Origin: Iris pallida
Taxonomy: Eukaryota; Streptophyta; Magnoliopsida; Asparagales; Iridaceae
Length of the DNA: 64,000 nt
Assembly (NCBI GenBank): GCA_029216955.1
Contig: JANAVB010016199.1
Span: 12,783,489-12,847,488, forward strand
Direction: 5' to 3'
The translations under genes were made by a program, and so were the position numbers. Below are positions 1-11,450 of the stretch, in pieces; the first letter of the stretch is position 1; every line of letters begins with the position of its first letter. Below the pieces are notes generated by a model. The model was given only the letters and a program-made list of their open reading frames with translations, searched no databases and had not been told where the DNA came from.

Positions 1-1720
1 TTTTTCCTTACTGCCACATAGGCCCCCATTCTTTCCAGCCGTATGTGCTCTTCTCACTTGAGCCGCATAAGGCCCAGTCATCCCTAGAGCCGTATGAGAC
101 CATATGGAACCCAGACGCATGGGCTGCTCCATAGCCTTGTATTTTTATGATTTAATTATTATTATCAGGCTCATATCTTATGGCCCTCAGTGCAACTTGG
201 ATCTTTTGATGGAATGCTTATACTATGTTATTCTGTACTTATAACCTGAACACGACAGTGACCCGTAGCGGTGCACTCTTAACAAGTAACATGACATGAT
301 AGTGGCCCATCGTGGCACACTCCTAACAAATATACCTGACATGATATATCTCGGATTGCTGTTGCGATAGCTAACTTGACATGACATGACAAGTATAAAT
401 AACCTGGACACCGTGGGTGAATGTGCTTGTACAAATGAACCAGTATTGTCTTGCATCATGTCTAGGACAGGGACCCCTGAGTACCACGGTCAGGGGTGCC
501 CACCAAATTGACTAAGGCTAATAACTAGAATAATTCAGTAGTCATAAAGAGATTTCCCAGCTACAGACGATCCTGTTACCTGGGCGCGCTTGGGATCTGT
601 AGCCTGTCGTCGAGTAGGGCACATTTCCAGTACACTATCATGTGTTGCACCCTTCAAGCTACTTAAGGGTACATACATTTTCTGGACGATGTACCCACTT
701 GAATTCAACCCCTAATATTCGACCTGGGTAACCTGGATGGTCTGCAGGGCTTGTGGCTATGGAATAATCTCGCTGCATCTTATTAGTAACTAGGCATGTG
801 ATAACCCTAGTTAGTTAAAGTATCAAGCCATTCTTATTGCTTGGCCGTGATTGTTGGATGAGGCATAACCATTCTAGTCTTGTCTTGATCCTGTACAAGA
901 TTGTTACATGACCTGATTCTTATATTATCTTGTCGATAAATGGTGGGAAACCAAGTTCTGTTCAGATGAAGGGTTACAACCCCGGTCCTTGTTTGGTTTA
1001 CGGGTTGTAACCTGGTTATCAGAATAGTTCCATGGTTATCCCATCGTTTATCATCCTGATATTTTCTTCCATATTTCCAGTTCTTACTACTTATTTATAT
1101 TCTTGTGCTAATTGTTGATTTTAGTTTCCTAAGTGAAACTTTATTTGTGGCACTTGCTCTTTCTGGGATCTGACCCAGCTGGTTTTGTATGGCCAGATTT
1201 CGGAGCAGCTCCGGAGGATCTACCGACCTTCCAGCCCGATGGTGACTACCAGGCGTAACCAGGGCAACGAGTGGATTTCTTTTTGTTCTTCCACTTTATT
1301 GTAACAATATTCTTTTGAGGCGTTTAGCCGGCGAGCACGTGTTTAGCTCGTATTGCACCTTTACTTACTGTCTGCCTACGGGCTGTAACATGATTGCCAG
1401 ATCCTAGGGTTGATCATGTATGACTAAACTCTTGCTAGTCTTGACATTTTGTAATGACTAGCTTCATGATCAGCTGAATATGTAATGTTTGGGACGCCTT
1501 ACTATTGTATATTTGGTGATCTTGCATCTTGTAACATTTATTTACTTGCTTATGATTGAGACACTAGGCTTGTTCATGACCATACGAGACTGTTGGCTTG
1601 TAGTTAAACTCTCATGTATCTAGACAGCCGTGACCGTATAGCGAGGTGGGTTACATTTCAATATACGTAGCTGGCTATATCTACCCCCGCTCTCCAGTAT
1701 TCTGGTTCTAGGATGTGACA
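1..1720 (+). repeat. LTR1 of the Tekay-like array (3' part only)
   Basis: It aligns with 7804-9514 and 15592-17311 and ends in the same GTGACA before the internal region starts. It carries about 27 bp near 1127-1153 that are absent from the same place in LTR2 and LTR3. Several AGCCGCAT motifs at 1-130 have decayed to GCCGTAT, a C-to-T change at CpG. The beginning of the LTR is outside the window. Confidence 0.9.
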
Positions 1721-1922
1721 TGGTTTAAGTGGTAGCCCATGCAGGTCTTATAAATCAAGATATGTGAGGGTTTACCGAATAGATGTCTCAATCAGTACTC
1801 GTCCTTGATCTCTGCTCGTATCCTCTGAATCCCTGAAATTCTTGTCCTGATCACATGCTTGTATCGTTGATCTGTCCTGGTCCTTCCTTATTGTTCCCTG
1901 TGTCGTCTTCTTCAGCGATAAT

Positions 1923-3109
1923 GTACCTGGCCCTGCCGATCAGCGAGACAGAGCACTTCCTGTGGATCAGCATCAACCTAGAGATCAAGCCCAGCATTCA
2001 GGAGTAGCCTCCAAAGTCGTGCCTATTGGAGGAGAGCCACCGGTCCAGCCAGTTCAGCCTACAGAGCCTGATGATGGTACTTTGGTGGGTCTCATCAGGA
2101 CCTTGATAGCTTCCCAAGATCATCGAGGACATGCCTTACACCAGGCATTGACAGATGCTCTGACCAGAGGAGGTCATCAGGGGAATAGCGCGGCTAACAG
2201 CTTCCAGCGCTTGAACCCTCCCTTCTTCGATGGCAGCGAAGATGCTATTGCTGCAGATGCTTGGCTTCAGGACACAGAGATGATTCTAGAAGCAGCCAGA
2301 CTCCAGAATCCGAGAAGGTGGCCGTGGTGCACCTACAGTTATTGGATCTTGCTCGCAGCTGGTGGACGGCACAGGCCGTGGGATTAGTGGCCCCTATTTT
2401 ATGGACAGTATTCAGAGAGAGATTCTAGACCAAGTATTTTGATACTGTAGCTCGATACGATCTACAGACGAGGTTCACCAATCTAAAGCAGATGGGCAGG
2501 ACGGTCGACGGATATGCAGCCGAGTTTTCCAGGCTTAGTCGGTTTACTCCCTCCTTGGTAGCGACCGAGTTCGATAGAGCCCAGCGGTTCCAACAGGGGC
2601 TCCATCTAGAGATCTTATTGGCAGTAGAGCAGTTTGAGCATCAAACTTTTGATGCAGTCTTGAAAAAAGCTAGGAGACATGAGTATACCTCCCAGAGGAT
2701 CGTGGATAGGGCCGGAGGTCAGAAGAGATCTCACGGCCAGATGAATCAGTCTTCAGCACCAGCCCCGGCAGTTCGGGCTTTGACCATTGGAGCTCCGAGG
2801 CGGGCGGCCTCAGTGACGTCGGTTCAGCAGTCAGCTTCGATGTACCCTCAGCAGCTGAAGCAGAAGCATTCTTTCGCAGTGGGATGTTCACACTACGGGA
2901 AGCCAGGACATGTGATAGCAGAATATCGCAAGGCACAGGGATTGTGCCTGGCTTGTGGAGCAGCAGATCATAAAGTTGGATCCTGCCCGAATAGGGGTAG
3001 TTCATCATCGTCCTACCTTTCTAGTCCTTCCGTGAGAGGACCAGCACCAGTCCAGCAGCAGCAGTATCAGCCTCAGAGGCCCTTGTCGCCTCAGTCCCAG
3101 GCATTCTAG
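1923..3109 (+). pseudogene. gag: Gag of Tekay-like chromovirus, copy 1 (broken)
   Basis: Capsid/nucleocapsid polyprotein of the retrotransposon. No ATG opens the frame; the reading enters from about 1923 and a possible GTG lies at 1962. A one-base loss near 2300 (copy 2 is intact there) shifts the frame, and an in-frame TAG follows near 2426 in the downstream frame. The capsid part includes RTVDGYAAEFSRLSRF and FDRAQRFQQGL. Near the C-terminus are two zinc knuckles; the last Cys of the first is Tyr (HVIAEY). The frame ends at TAG 3107-3109, where a Gln codon is likely to have been lost, and then runs on into the protease. Copy 2 at 9719-10905 is closely similar. Confidence 0.85.
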
Positions 3110-3654
3110 CAACAACACCCCCAGCAGTATGCACAAGTCCAAGTCCTGAGTCAGAGCAGGCAGCAAGGATTTCAGCAGAGGGGACCAGCACCCCGAGGGC
3201 ATGGTCAGGCTGTGGTGATGACCGTAGAGAAAGGATTGGCACCAGGAGAGGTAGTGGCAGGTACTATTCTCGTCAAATCCTTTCCAGCTTCAGCTTTATT
3301 TGATTCTGGTGCATCGCATTCATTTATGTCTGCACGATTCGCGACACGGATAGGACTGGAGCCCGAGTCATTATCAGTAAGGCTCAATATACTTACTGGT
3401 AACGGACTCGTGGGAGTAGATAGGGTATTTTTCTCATGTCAGATCGTAGTTAGCGGTAGGGAATTCCTCGCTAGATTGACAGAGTTTCCGATGGCCGATT
3501 ATGATGTGGTCTTAGGGATGGATTGGTTGAGGAACCAGTATGCTAGAATAAACTGCCATGTTGGCAGGGTTGTTTTTAGCATTCCAGGCGAGCCAGAGTT
3601 TTCTTCTCCCGAGGCGAAGTTGAACCTTCTCCTCCAGTATTGCGGATGGCAGTA
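3110..3654 (+). pseudogene. pro: Aspartic protease domain of Tekay-like chromovirus, copy 1
   Basis: Retroviral-type aspartic protease that would process the polyprotein. The active-site motif is visible as ALFDSGASHSFMS, followed by the flap-like region and the family motif YDVVLGMDWLRNQYARINC. It is in the same frame as gag after the TAG at 3107, as in related elements where gag and pro are fused. The frame stops at TAG near 3652, and RT starts in a different frame, so a frameshift or small deletion separates PR and RT. The same break is present in copy 2. Confidence 0.85.
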
Positions 3655-5010
3655 GCAGCAGTGCAGTTACCCTGGGTAGTCGAGGAGTTTCCAGATGTTT
3701 TCCCAGAAGAACTTCTAAGTATGCCGCCAGAGCGAGAGATCGAGTTCACCATAGACTTGATCCCCGGGACAGCCCCAGTGTCAGAAAGACTTTACAGGAT
3801 GGCACCGTCAGAGCTAGAGATATTGTACAAGATGATTGAAGAACTTAAAATCAAAGGATTTATTCGTACTAGTAGATCGCCTTGGGGAGCCCCGATGCTT
3901 CTTGTAAAAAAGAAGGATGGTACGTCCAGATTATGTGTAGATTATTATACCTTGAACTCAGTGACAATCAAGAACAGATACCCTCTTCCGAGGATAGATG
4001 ACTTGTTTGATCAGCTCAAAGGGGCAGCAGTATTCTTGAAGATCGACTTGCGCTCCGGATACCATCAGATCAGAGTCAGAGAGCAGGACATTCCGAAGAC
4101 AGCTTTTAGATCAAGATATGGGCATTGGAAGTTCCTTATTATGCCATTTGGAGCAACCAATGTACCGACAGTATTCATGGACCTCATGAATCGCATTTTT
4201 ATGCCTTACTTGGATCAGTTCGTGATTGTGTTCCTAGACGACATCCTGGTCGACAGTAAGAGTGAAGCAGAGCATGAGCAGCATCTTCGAGTGGTTCTTC
4301 AGATTCTCAGAGAGCACCAGTTATATGCCAAGTTCAGTAAATACGAGTTCTGGTTTGATCATATTTAATACTTGGGTCATATCATCACCAGAGGAGGAGT
4401 AGAAGTGGATCCCCAGAAGATCGTAGCCATTGAGTCATGGCCAGTGCCCAACACAGTTGTAGAAGTCCGTAGTTTTCTTGGTTTGGCCGGCTACTTCCGG
4501 CGATTTATTTTGGACTTTGCTTGAATTTTAGCGCCATTGACCCAGTTGACCCGCAAGAAAGTGCAGTTTGCTTGGACAGTAGAATGCCAGGATTCTTTTG
4601 AGAAGTTGAAGCGAAGCTTGATGACGGCTTCCATTCTCACAATTCCAGATAGGACCGGAGGATTCTCAGTGTATTGTGATGCTTCAGGCAGAGGCTTAGG
4701 ATGTGTTCTAATACAGCATGGGAAGGTAATAGCTTATGCGTCATGCCAACTTCGTGGTCATGAGAGGAATTACCCAACCCATGACTTGGAGCTGGCAGCG
4801 GTAGTGTTTGCACTTAAGTTGTAGAGGCACTACTTGTATGGAGATAGGGTGGAGATTTTCACCGACTATAAGAGCCTAAAGTATATTTTCACCCAGAAGG
4901 ATCTTAACATGCGTCAGAGGAGATGGCTGGAGCTTCTTGTGGATTATGATGTCAACCTGCTGTATCTTCCTGGAAAGGCCAACGTCGTTGCAGATGCATT
5001 GAGCAGGAGA
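3640..5010 (+). pseudogene. Reverse transcriptase and RNase H of Tekay-like chromovirus, copy 1
   Basis: RT begins with [11 protein letters not shown] and shows the Ty3/gypsy blocks [28 protein letters not shown] and [13 protein letters not shown]. The catalytic motif is FLDD ([10 protein letters not shown], about residue 198 of the frame that starts at 3640). Stops interrupt one common frame: TAA at 4366, TGA near 4522 and TAG at 4822, the last where relatives have Trp before RHYLYG. RNase H follows, with [16 protein letters not shown] and [21 protein letters not shown], and ends near VVADALSRR. Without these stops the frame would be continuous, which points to decay by point mutation. No functional enzyme is expected. 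Confidence 0.9.
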
Positions 5011-6557
5011 GCCGGAGTTTATTTCCTAACAGCCCAACCAGAGCTGTTAGCAGATCTTCAGAAGATGGGTATAGAAGTTGTTCTTCCTTCCAGAGTGGCA
5101 TTGATGGCCAGCATGCAAGTTCAGTCTACTGTAGTCGAGAGGATCCGAGTGGCACAGTCAGCAGATTCCAAGCTTCAGCAACTCAGAGCAGAGTATGAGG
5201 CAGGACGACAACCAGAGTTATGCATTCATGAAGATGGTACACTTTGCCATGGTAAGCATCTTTGTGTACCCAGTGGTGATATCAGACAGAAGATCATGGC
5301 AGAAGCTCACAGTTCTCAGTATTTCATTCATCCCGGTGGTACGAAGATGTACCGTGATGTCCATCAGCACTTTTGGTGGAATAGCATGAAAAGGGAGATA
5401 GCCCGGTTTGTCTCTTGGTGTTTGGTTTGCCAACAAGTTAAATCTGAACATCAGAGGCCCATATGACTTCTTCAGCCCTTGCCAATTCCAGAATAGAAGT
5501 GGGAGCATGTGACTATAGATTTTTGACTGGATTACCTAGATCTCCAGCTGGTCGAGATGCTATTTGGGTTATAGTTCACCGGCTCACGAAGGTGGCTCAC
5601 TTTCTTCCGTTCAGAGTCGGCCATTCGATGGCTCAGCTAGCAGAGATGTACCTCAGGCAGATTATCTGATTTCACGGGGTGCCAGTCAGTATCACCTCGG
5701 ACCGAAATTCAAGATTTATGTCGTACTTTTGGCGTAGTCTACAGGAGAGTTTGGGAACTCACCTCCAGTTCAGCTCAGCATATCATCCGCAGACTGATGG
5801 TCAGTCAGAACGCACAATCCAGACTCTTGAGGATATGTTGAGATCTTGCACACTCGACTTCAGTGGTTCATGGAAAGATCACCTGCACCTGGTGGAGTTC
5901 TCATACAACTACAGTTTCCAGGCCAGTATCCAGATGGCACCGTTCGAGGCACTATATGGTAGGAAGTGCAGATCCCCGCTATTCTGGGATGATGTTGGAG
6001 AGAGACAGATGCTCGGTCCGGAAATGATTGCCCAGACAGTTGAAGTGGTCAGAAGGGTCAGGGATTATCTTCGAGTTGCCCAAGATCGCCAGCGTCATTG
6101 GGCCGATTCTCATCGGCGTCCTCTTGAGTTTTCTGTCGGCGACCATGTATTCCTGAGGATTTTGCCTAACCGTGGCATCATTCGTTTCGGCGTACGGAGA
6201 AAGCTTAGTCCTAGGTATATAGGATCGTTCGACATTCTGGAGCGAGTAGGGGATGTATTCTATCATCTCGCTCTTCCGCCGTTGCTACGTGAGGTGCATG
6301 ACGTGTTCCATGTATCCCAATTACGATGGTATATCCCAGACCCGAGCTACATCCTGGATCATTCGAAATTTATTGTTGGTACCAACCTTTCGTATGAGGA
6401 GAGGCCCGTGTCTATATTGGACCGGAGAGAGATGATACTCAAGAACAAGACTATCAAGTTAGTCCGTGTTGCTTGGGGTCATCACTCTTTGGGAGAGTCA
6501 ACGTAGGAGTGTGAGGATGATATTCGATCGCGATATCCCAACATGTTTGACTCGTGA
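5011..6557 (+). pseudogene. int: Integrase with chromodomain-like tail, Tekay-like chromovirus, copy 1
   Basis: The zinc-binding HHCC region is visible: His pair in [10 protein letters not shown] and Cys pair in WCLVCQQ. Stops follow (TGA 5464, TAG near 5494), and a one-base loss near 5523 in the first catalytic-Asp block shifts the frame. A TGA at 5667 precedes the second Asp block ITSDRNSRF, and the catalytic Glu lies in [13 protein letters not shown] further TAG at 6504 stands where relatives have Trp, in the chromodomain-like tail that reads to TGA 6555-6557. This tail, with [19 protein letters not shown], is typical of Tekay/Del elements and is thought to steer insertion to heterochromatin. 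Broken in at least five places, nearly all shared with copy 2. Confidence 0.88.
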
Positions 6558-6700
6558 GGTATAATATCTTTCTTATGCCTCATGCCTTCGATTCCTTGCT
6601 TGCATGATTGATTGCTTGATTGATTGCCTAGTTATAGCTTGCTTGTGATTAGTATAGCTTGTCCTTGTCCCTCTAGCCTCTTAATTAAATTTTGAGGACG

Positions 6701-6724
6701 AAATTTTTTTAAGGTGGGTAGAGT
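6701..6724 (+). other. Polypurine tract region before LTR2
   Basis: A purine-rich stretch (AAGGTGGGTAGAGT) directly precedes the LTR start TGTAATG. The box TTGAGGACGAAATT just upstream is a pattern often seen before the 3' LTR of Tekay-type elements, and a version of it recurs at 14487, 26290 and, on the minus strand, 32385. Confidence 0.7.
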
Positions 6725-9514
6725 TGTAATGCCTATAGTTCGTATTACGTATTTTGGAATATGTGTACGTATTTTATCTTGTATTGTATGATTCCTTGCT
6801 TGGCTTATCTTGGCATTTCATGGCTTGGTTTATTCTGGGTTGGTTCGGTTAGGCTTGGGTTGCCTTGGTTCATCATGAACCAAGAGGAGAACCCTTACCT
6901 ACCACCACCATCCCCATTTATTAGCCCACTCCTCTTTCTCTCTCTTTATTACTCCTCTTCTTCCCCATCATTACTCCTCACCTACCAGGAAGGTCTAGGC
7001 AAGTGCATCTTGCTTCATGGAGGAACTCAAGATTTATTGTTCTATTTTCTTTTTTGCAACGTTCTAAGAGTCTTTAGTGCTTGGCATTTTCAATTTTCAT
7101 GGCTAAATTCTTCTAGATCTAAGTTTATTGTATTCTCGAATTTCTTGTGTTTTGATCTACTTAATCTTGTTATTATCAAGTTCTGATGGTTCGATGTTGT
7201 AGAGTATTTCATTCTGCCCTATTTTGACCTATGGAAGTTCGAATTTGGACTCTGGATGAAGAATTTATGGAGTTTGGAAGCCATGGCTTGCATGGTTCTT
7301 CTTCTCGGAATAATGGAGAAGAAGGACAGTACACAGCCGCATGGCTTCTCATGCGGCGAGTTTTCTTCTTGGCCGCATAGCTTAGCTTGAAGCCAGCCGC
7401 ATGAGTTATTGATCTCCCAGCCGCATAAGACTTCCGAACCGCATAAGCCTCGGCATAGTCCAGTCGCATGAACTCAATTATCCTTAGCCGCATGAAGTCA
7501 TTCTCCCTCCCTAGCCGCATAAGACTCCACTTGATCATATCCGCATATGACTGGTACTTCCAGCCGCATAAGGCTTTGCTCCCCGCAAGCCGCATAAGAC
7601 CTTTCATCTCAGCCGCATGGGGTCTCTCTCTCCAGCCGCATGGAACTTTGATTCCCTGGCCGCATGGGACCCCGCTCATCCCAGCCGCATAAGATCCCCT
7701 CTATTCCCAGCCGCATAGGCTCTTGCCCCCTTCTTAGCCGCATAAACCCGAGTTTCCCGAGCCGCATGAGCTCTCCCCCTTTCAGCCGCATATGCCCTAT
7801 TTTTCCTCCAACAGCATGGACTTTTCCCTTACTGCCACATAGGCCCCCATTCTTTCCAGCAGCATGTGCTCTTCTCACATGAGCCGCATAAGGCCCAGTC
7901 ATCCCCAGAGCCGCATGAGACCACATGGAACCCAGCCGCATGGACTGCTCTATAGCCTTGTATTTTTATGATTTAATTGTTATTATCTGGCTCATATCTT
8001 GTGGCCCTCAGTCTAACTTGGGTCTTTTGATGAAATGCTTATACTATGTTATTCTGTACTTGTAACCTGAACACGACAGTGACCCGTAGCGATGCACTCT
8101 TAACAAGTAACATGACATGATAGTGGCCCGTCGTGACGCACTCCTGACAAATATACCTGACATGATATATCTCGGATTGTTGTTGCGATAGCTAACATGA
8201 CATGACATGACAAGTATAAATAACCTGGACATCGTGGGTGAATGTGCTTGTATAAATGAACCAGTATTGTCTTGCATCATGTCTAGGATAGGGACCCCTG
8301 AGTAACACGGTCAGGGGTGCCCACCAAATTGACTAAGGCTAATAACTAGAATAATCCAGTAGTCATGAAGAGATTTCCCAGCTACAGGTGATCCCGTTAC
8401 CTGGGCGCGCTTGGGATATGTAGCCTGCCGTCGAGTAGGGCACATTTCCAGCACACTGTCATGTGTTGCACCCTTCAAGCTACTTAAGGGTATATGCATT
8501 TTCTGGATGATGTACCCACTTGAATTCAACCCCTAATATTCGACCTGGGTAACCTGGATGGTCTGCAGGGCTTGTGGCTGTGGAATAATCTCGCTGTATC
8601 TTGTTAGTAACTAGGCCTGTGATAACCCTAGTTAGTTAAAGTATCAAGCCATACTTATTGCTTGACCGTGATTGTTGGATGAGGCATAACCAGTCTAGTC
8701 TTGTCTTGATCCTGTACAAGATTGTTACATGACCTGATTCTTATATTATCTTGTCGATAAATGGTAGGAAACCAAGTTTCGTTCAGATGAAGGGTTACAA
8801 CCCCGGTCCTTGTTTGGCTTACGGGTTGTAACCTGGTTATCGGAATAGTTCCATGGTTATCCCGTCGTATATCATCCTGATATTTTTTTTCCATATTTCC
8901 AGTTCTTACTACTTATTTATATTCGTGTGCTAATTATTGGTTTTAGTTATGCTCTTTCTGGGATCTGACCCAGCTGGTTTTGTATGGCCAGATTTCGGAA
9001 CAGCTCCGGAGGATCTACCGACCTTCCAGCCCGATGGTGACTACCAGGCGTAACCAGGGCAACGAGTGGGTTTCTTTTTGTTCTTCTACTTTATTGTAAC
9101 AATATTCTTTTGAGGCGTTTAGCCGGCGAGCACGTGTTTAGCTCGTATTGTACCTTTACTTACTGTCTGCCTACGGGCTGTAACATGATTGCTAGATCCT
9201 AGGGTTGATCATGTATGACTAAACTCTTGCTAGTCTTGACATTTTGTAATGACTAGCTTCATGATAAGCTGAATATGTAATGTTTGGGACGCCTTACTAT
9301 TGTATATTTGGTGATCTTGCATCTTGTAACATTTATTTACTTGTTTATGATTGAGACACTAGGCTTGTTCATGACCATACGAGACTGTTGGCTTGTAGTT
9401 AAACTCTCATGTATCTAGACAGCCGTGACCGTATAGCGAGGTGGGTTACATTTCAATATACGTAGCTGGCTATATCTACCCCCGCTCTCCAGTATTCTGG
9501 TTCTAGGGCGTGAC
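6725..9514 (+). repeat. LTR2 (middle, hybrid LTR) of the Tekay-like array
   Basis: A 2790-bp LTR from TGTAATG to GTGACA. It is preceded by the PPT of internal copy 1 and followed directly by internal copy 2. Left of about 8949 it shares the diagnostic bases and the 27-bp deletion of LTR3; right of 8970 it shares the bases of LTR1. It holds the AGCCGCAT array (7335-7944), a degenerate tandem duplication around CATGACATGA (about 8050-8220) and a TATA-like sequence TATAAATAA near 8215 whose role is not proven. Apart from these I see no gene in it; the minus-strand reading frames here follow from the motif array. Confidence 0.93.
7335..7944 (+). repeat. Array of about 26 AGCCGCAT motifs in LTR2
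   Basis: The 8-mer AGCCGCAT, usually followed by AAG, GAG or GGN, occurs about 26 times (about four degenerate) in 610 bp. Spacers are mostly 12-25 bp and unlike each other. One copy near 7350 is inverted. The same array is at 15131-15740 in LTR3, and its tail is at 1-130 in LTR1. The motif is conserved while the spacers are not, so it is not a simple tandem repeat. It may be a protein-binding array of the LTR; that is inference. Confidence 0.85.
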
Positions 9515-9718
9515 ATGGTTTAAGTGGTAGCCCATGCAGGTCTTGTAAATCAAGATATGTGAGGGTTTACCGAATAGATGTCTCAATCAGTACTCCTCCT
9601 TGATCTCTGCTCGTATCCTCTGAATCCCTGAAATTCTTGTCCTGATCACATGCTTGTATCGTTGATCTGTCCTGGTCCTTCCTTATTGTTCCCTGTGTCG
9701 TCTTCTTCAGCGACAATG

Positions 9719-10905
9719 TACCTGGCCCTGCCGATCAGCGAGACAGAGCACTTCCTGTGGATCAGCATCAACCTGGAGATCAAGCCCAGCATTCAGGAGT
9801 AGCCTCCAAAGTCGTGCCTATCGGAGGAGAGCCACCGGTCCAGCCAGTTCAGCCTACAGAGCCTGATGATGGTACTTTGGTGGGTCTCATCAGGACCTTG
9901 ATAGCTTCCTAAGATCATCGAGGACATGTCTTACACCAGGCATTGACAGATGCTCTGACCAGAGGAGGTCATCAGGGGAATAGCGCGGCTAACAGCTTCC
10001 AGCGCTTGAACCCTCCCTTCTTCGATGGCAGCGAAGATGCTATTGCTGCAGATGCTTGGCTTCAGGACACAGAGATGATTCTAGAAGCAGCCAGGACTCC
10101 AGAAGCCGAGAAGGTGGCCGTGGTGCACCTACAGTTATTGGATCTTGCTCGCAGCTGGTGGACGGCACAGGCTGTAGGATTAGTGGCCCCTATTTTATGG
10201 ACAGTATTCAGAGAGAGATTCTAGACCAAGTATTTTGATACTGTAGCTCGATACGATCTACAGACGAGGTTCACCAATCTAAAGCAGATGGGCAGGACGG
10301 TCGACGGATATGCGGCCGAGTTTTCCAGGCTTAGTCGGTTTACTCCCTCCTTGGTAGCGACCGAGTTCGATAGAGCCCAACGGTTCCAACAGGGGCTCCA
10401 TCTAGAGATCTTATTGGCAGTAGAGCAGTTTGAGCATCAAACTTTTGATACAGTCTTGAGAAAAGCTAGGAGACATGAGTATACCACCCAGAGGATCGTG
10501 GATAGGGCCGGAGGTCGGAAGAGATCTCACGGCCAGATGAATCAGTCTTCAGCACCAGCCTCGGCAGTTCGGGCTTTGACCATTGGAGCTCCGAGGCAGG
10601 CGGCCTCAGTAACGTCGGTTCAGCAGTCAGCTTCGATGTACCCTCAGCAGCTGAAGCAGAAGCATTCTTTCGCAGTGGGATGTTCACACTGCGGGAAGCC
10701 AGGACATGTGATAGCAGAATATCGCAGGACGCAGGGATTGTGCCTGGCTTATGGAGCAGCAGATCATAAAGTTGGATCCTGCCCGAATAGGGGTAGTTCA
10801 TCATCGTCCTACCTTTCTAGTCCTTCCGTGAGAGGACCAGCACCAGTCCAGCAGCAGCAGTATCAGCCTCAGAGGCCCTTGTCGCCTCAGTCCCAGGCAT
10901 TCTAG
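9719..10905 (+). pseudogene. gag: Gag of Tekay-like chromovirus, copy 2 (broken)
   Basis: Closely similar to 1923-3109. Here the frame is not shifted near 10100, so one frame runs through with a TAA near 9909 (AGCTTCCTAAGATCAT; copy 1 has CAA, Gln), TAG at 10222 and TAG at 10903. The TAGs at 10222 and 10903 are shared with copy 1. The first zinc knuckle keeps CSHCGKPGH with the final Cys changed to Tyr, and the second has lost its second Cys (CLAYGAADH). No ATG opens the frame. After TAG 10903 the same frame enters the protease. Confidence 0.85.
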
Positions 10906-11450
10906 CAACAACACCCCCAGCAGTATGCACAAGCCCAAGTCCTGAGTCAGAGCAGGCAACAAGGATTTCAGCAGAGGGGACCAGCACCCCGAGGGCATGG
11001 TCAGGCTGTGGTGATGACCGTAGAGAAAGGATTGGCACCAGGAGAGGTAGTGGCAGGTACTATTCTCGTCAAATCCTTTCCAGCTTCAGCTTTATTTGAT
11101 TCTGGTGCATCGCATTTATTTATGTCTGTACGATTCGCGACACGGATAGGACTGGAACCCGAGTCATTATCAGTAAGGCTCAATATACTTACTGGTAACG
11201 GACTCGTGGGAGTAGATAGGGTATTTTTCTCATGTCGGATCGTAGTTAGCGGTAGGGAATTCCTCGCTAGATTGACAGAGTTTTCGATGGCCGATTATGA
11301 TGTGGTCTTAGGGATAGATTGGTTGAGGAACCAGTATGCTAGAATAAACTGCCATATTGGCAGGGTTATTTTTAGCATTCCAGGCGAGCCAGAGTTTTCT
11401 TCTCCCGAGGCGAAGTTGAACCTTCTCCTCCAGTATTGCGGATGGCAGTA
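10906..11450 (+). pseudogene. pro: Aspartic protease domain of Tekay-like chromovirus, copy 2
   Basis: In frame with gag. The active site is ALFDSGASHLFMS, and the family motif reads YDVVLGIDWLRNQYARINC. The frame ends at TAG 11449, and RT starts in another frame, as in copy 1. The few amino-acid differences from copy 1 (for example Ser to Leu after GASH) arose after the duplication. Confidence 0.85.

Noticed and set aside
1721..1745. Initiator tRNA-Met primer binding site after LTR1 and after the gag-only 5' LTR
   Set aside because: TGGTTTAAGTGGTAGCC and CGTTTTTAGTAGAGGCC match the usual TGGTATCAGAGCC poorly. The two elements resemble each other here, so a primer site may be present, but I cannot name the tRNA.
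7209..7941. Long minus-strand reading frames (156 and 110 codons) in LTR2, rich in MRLG, AAG and CGW, with counterparts in LTR3
   Set aside because: They follow from the AGCCGCAT motif read in three frames (ATGCGGCT gives MRL, CGG or AA). No domain, no promoter, no codon-level conservation beyond that of the LTR.
7335..7944. CRISPR-like array
   Set aside because: The repeat is only 8-11 bp, spacers vary in length, one unit is inverted, and the setting is a plant LTR.
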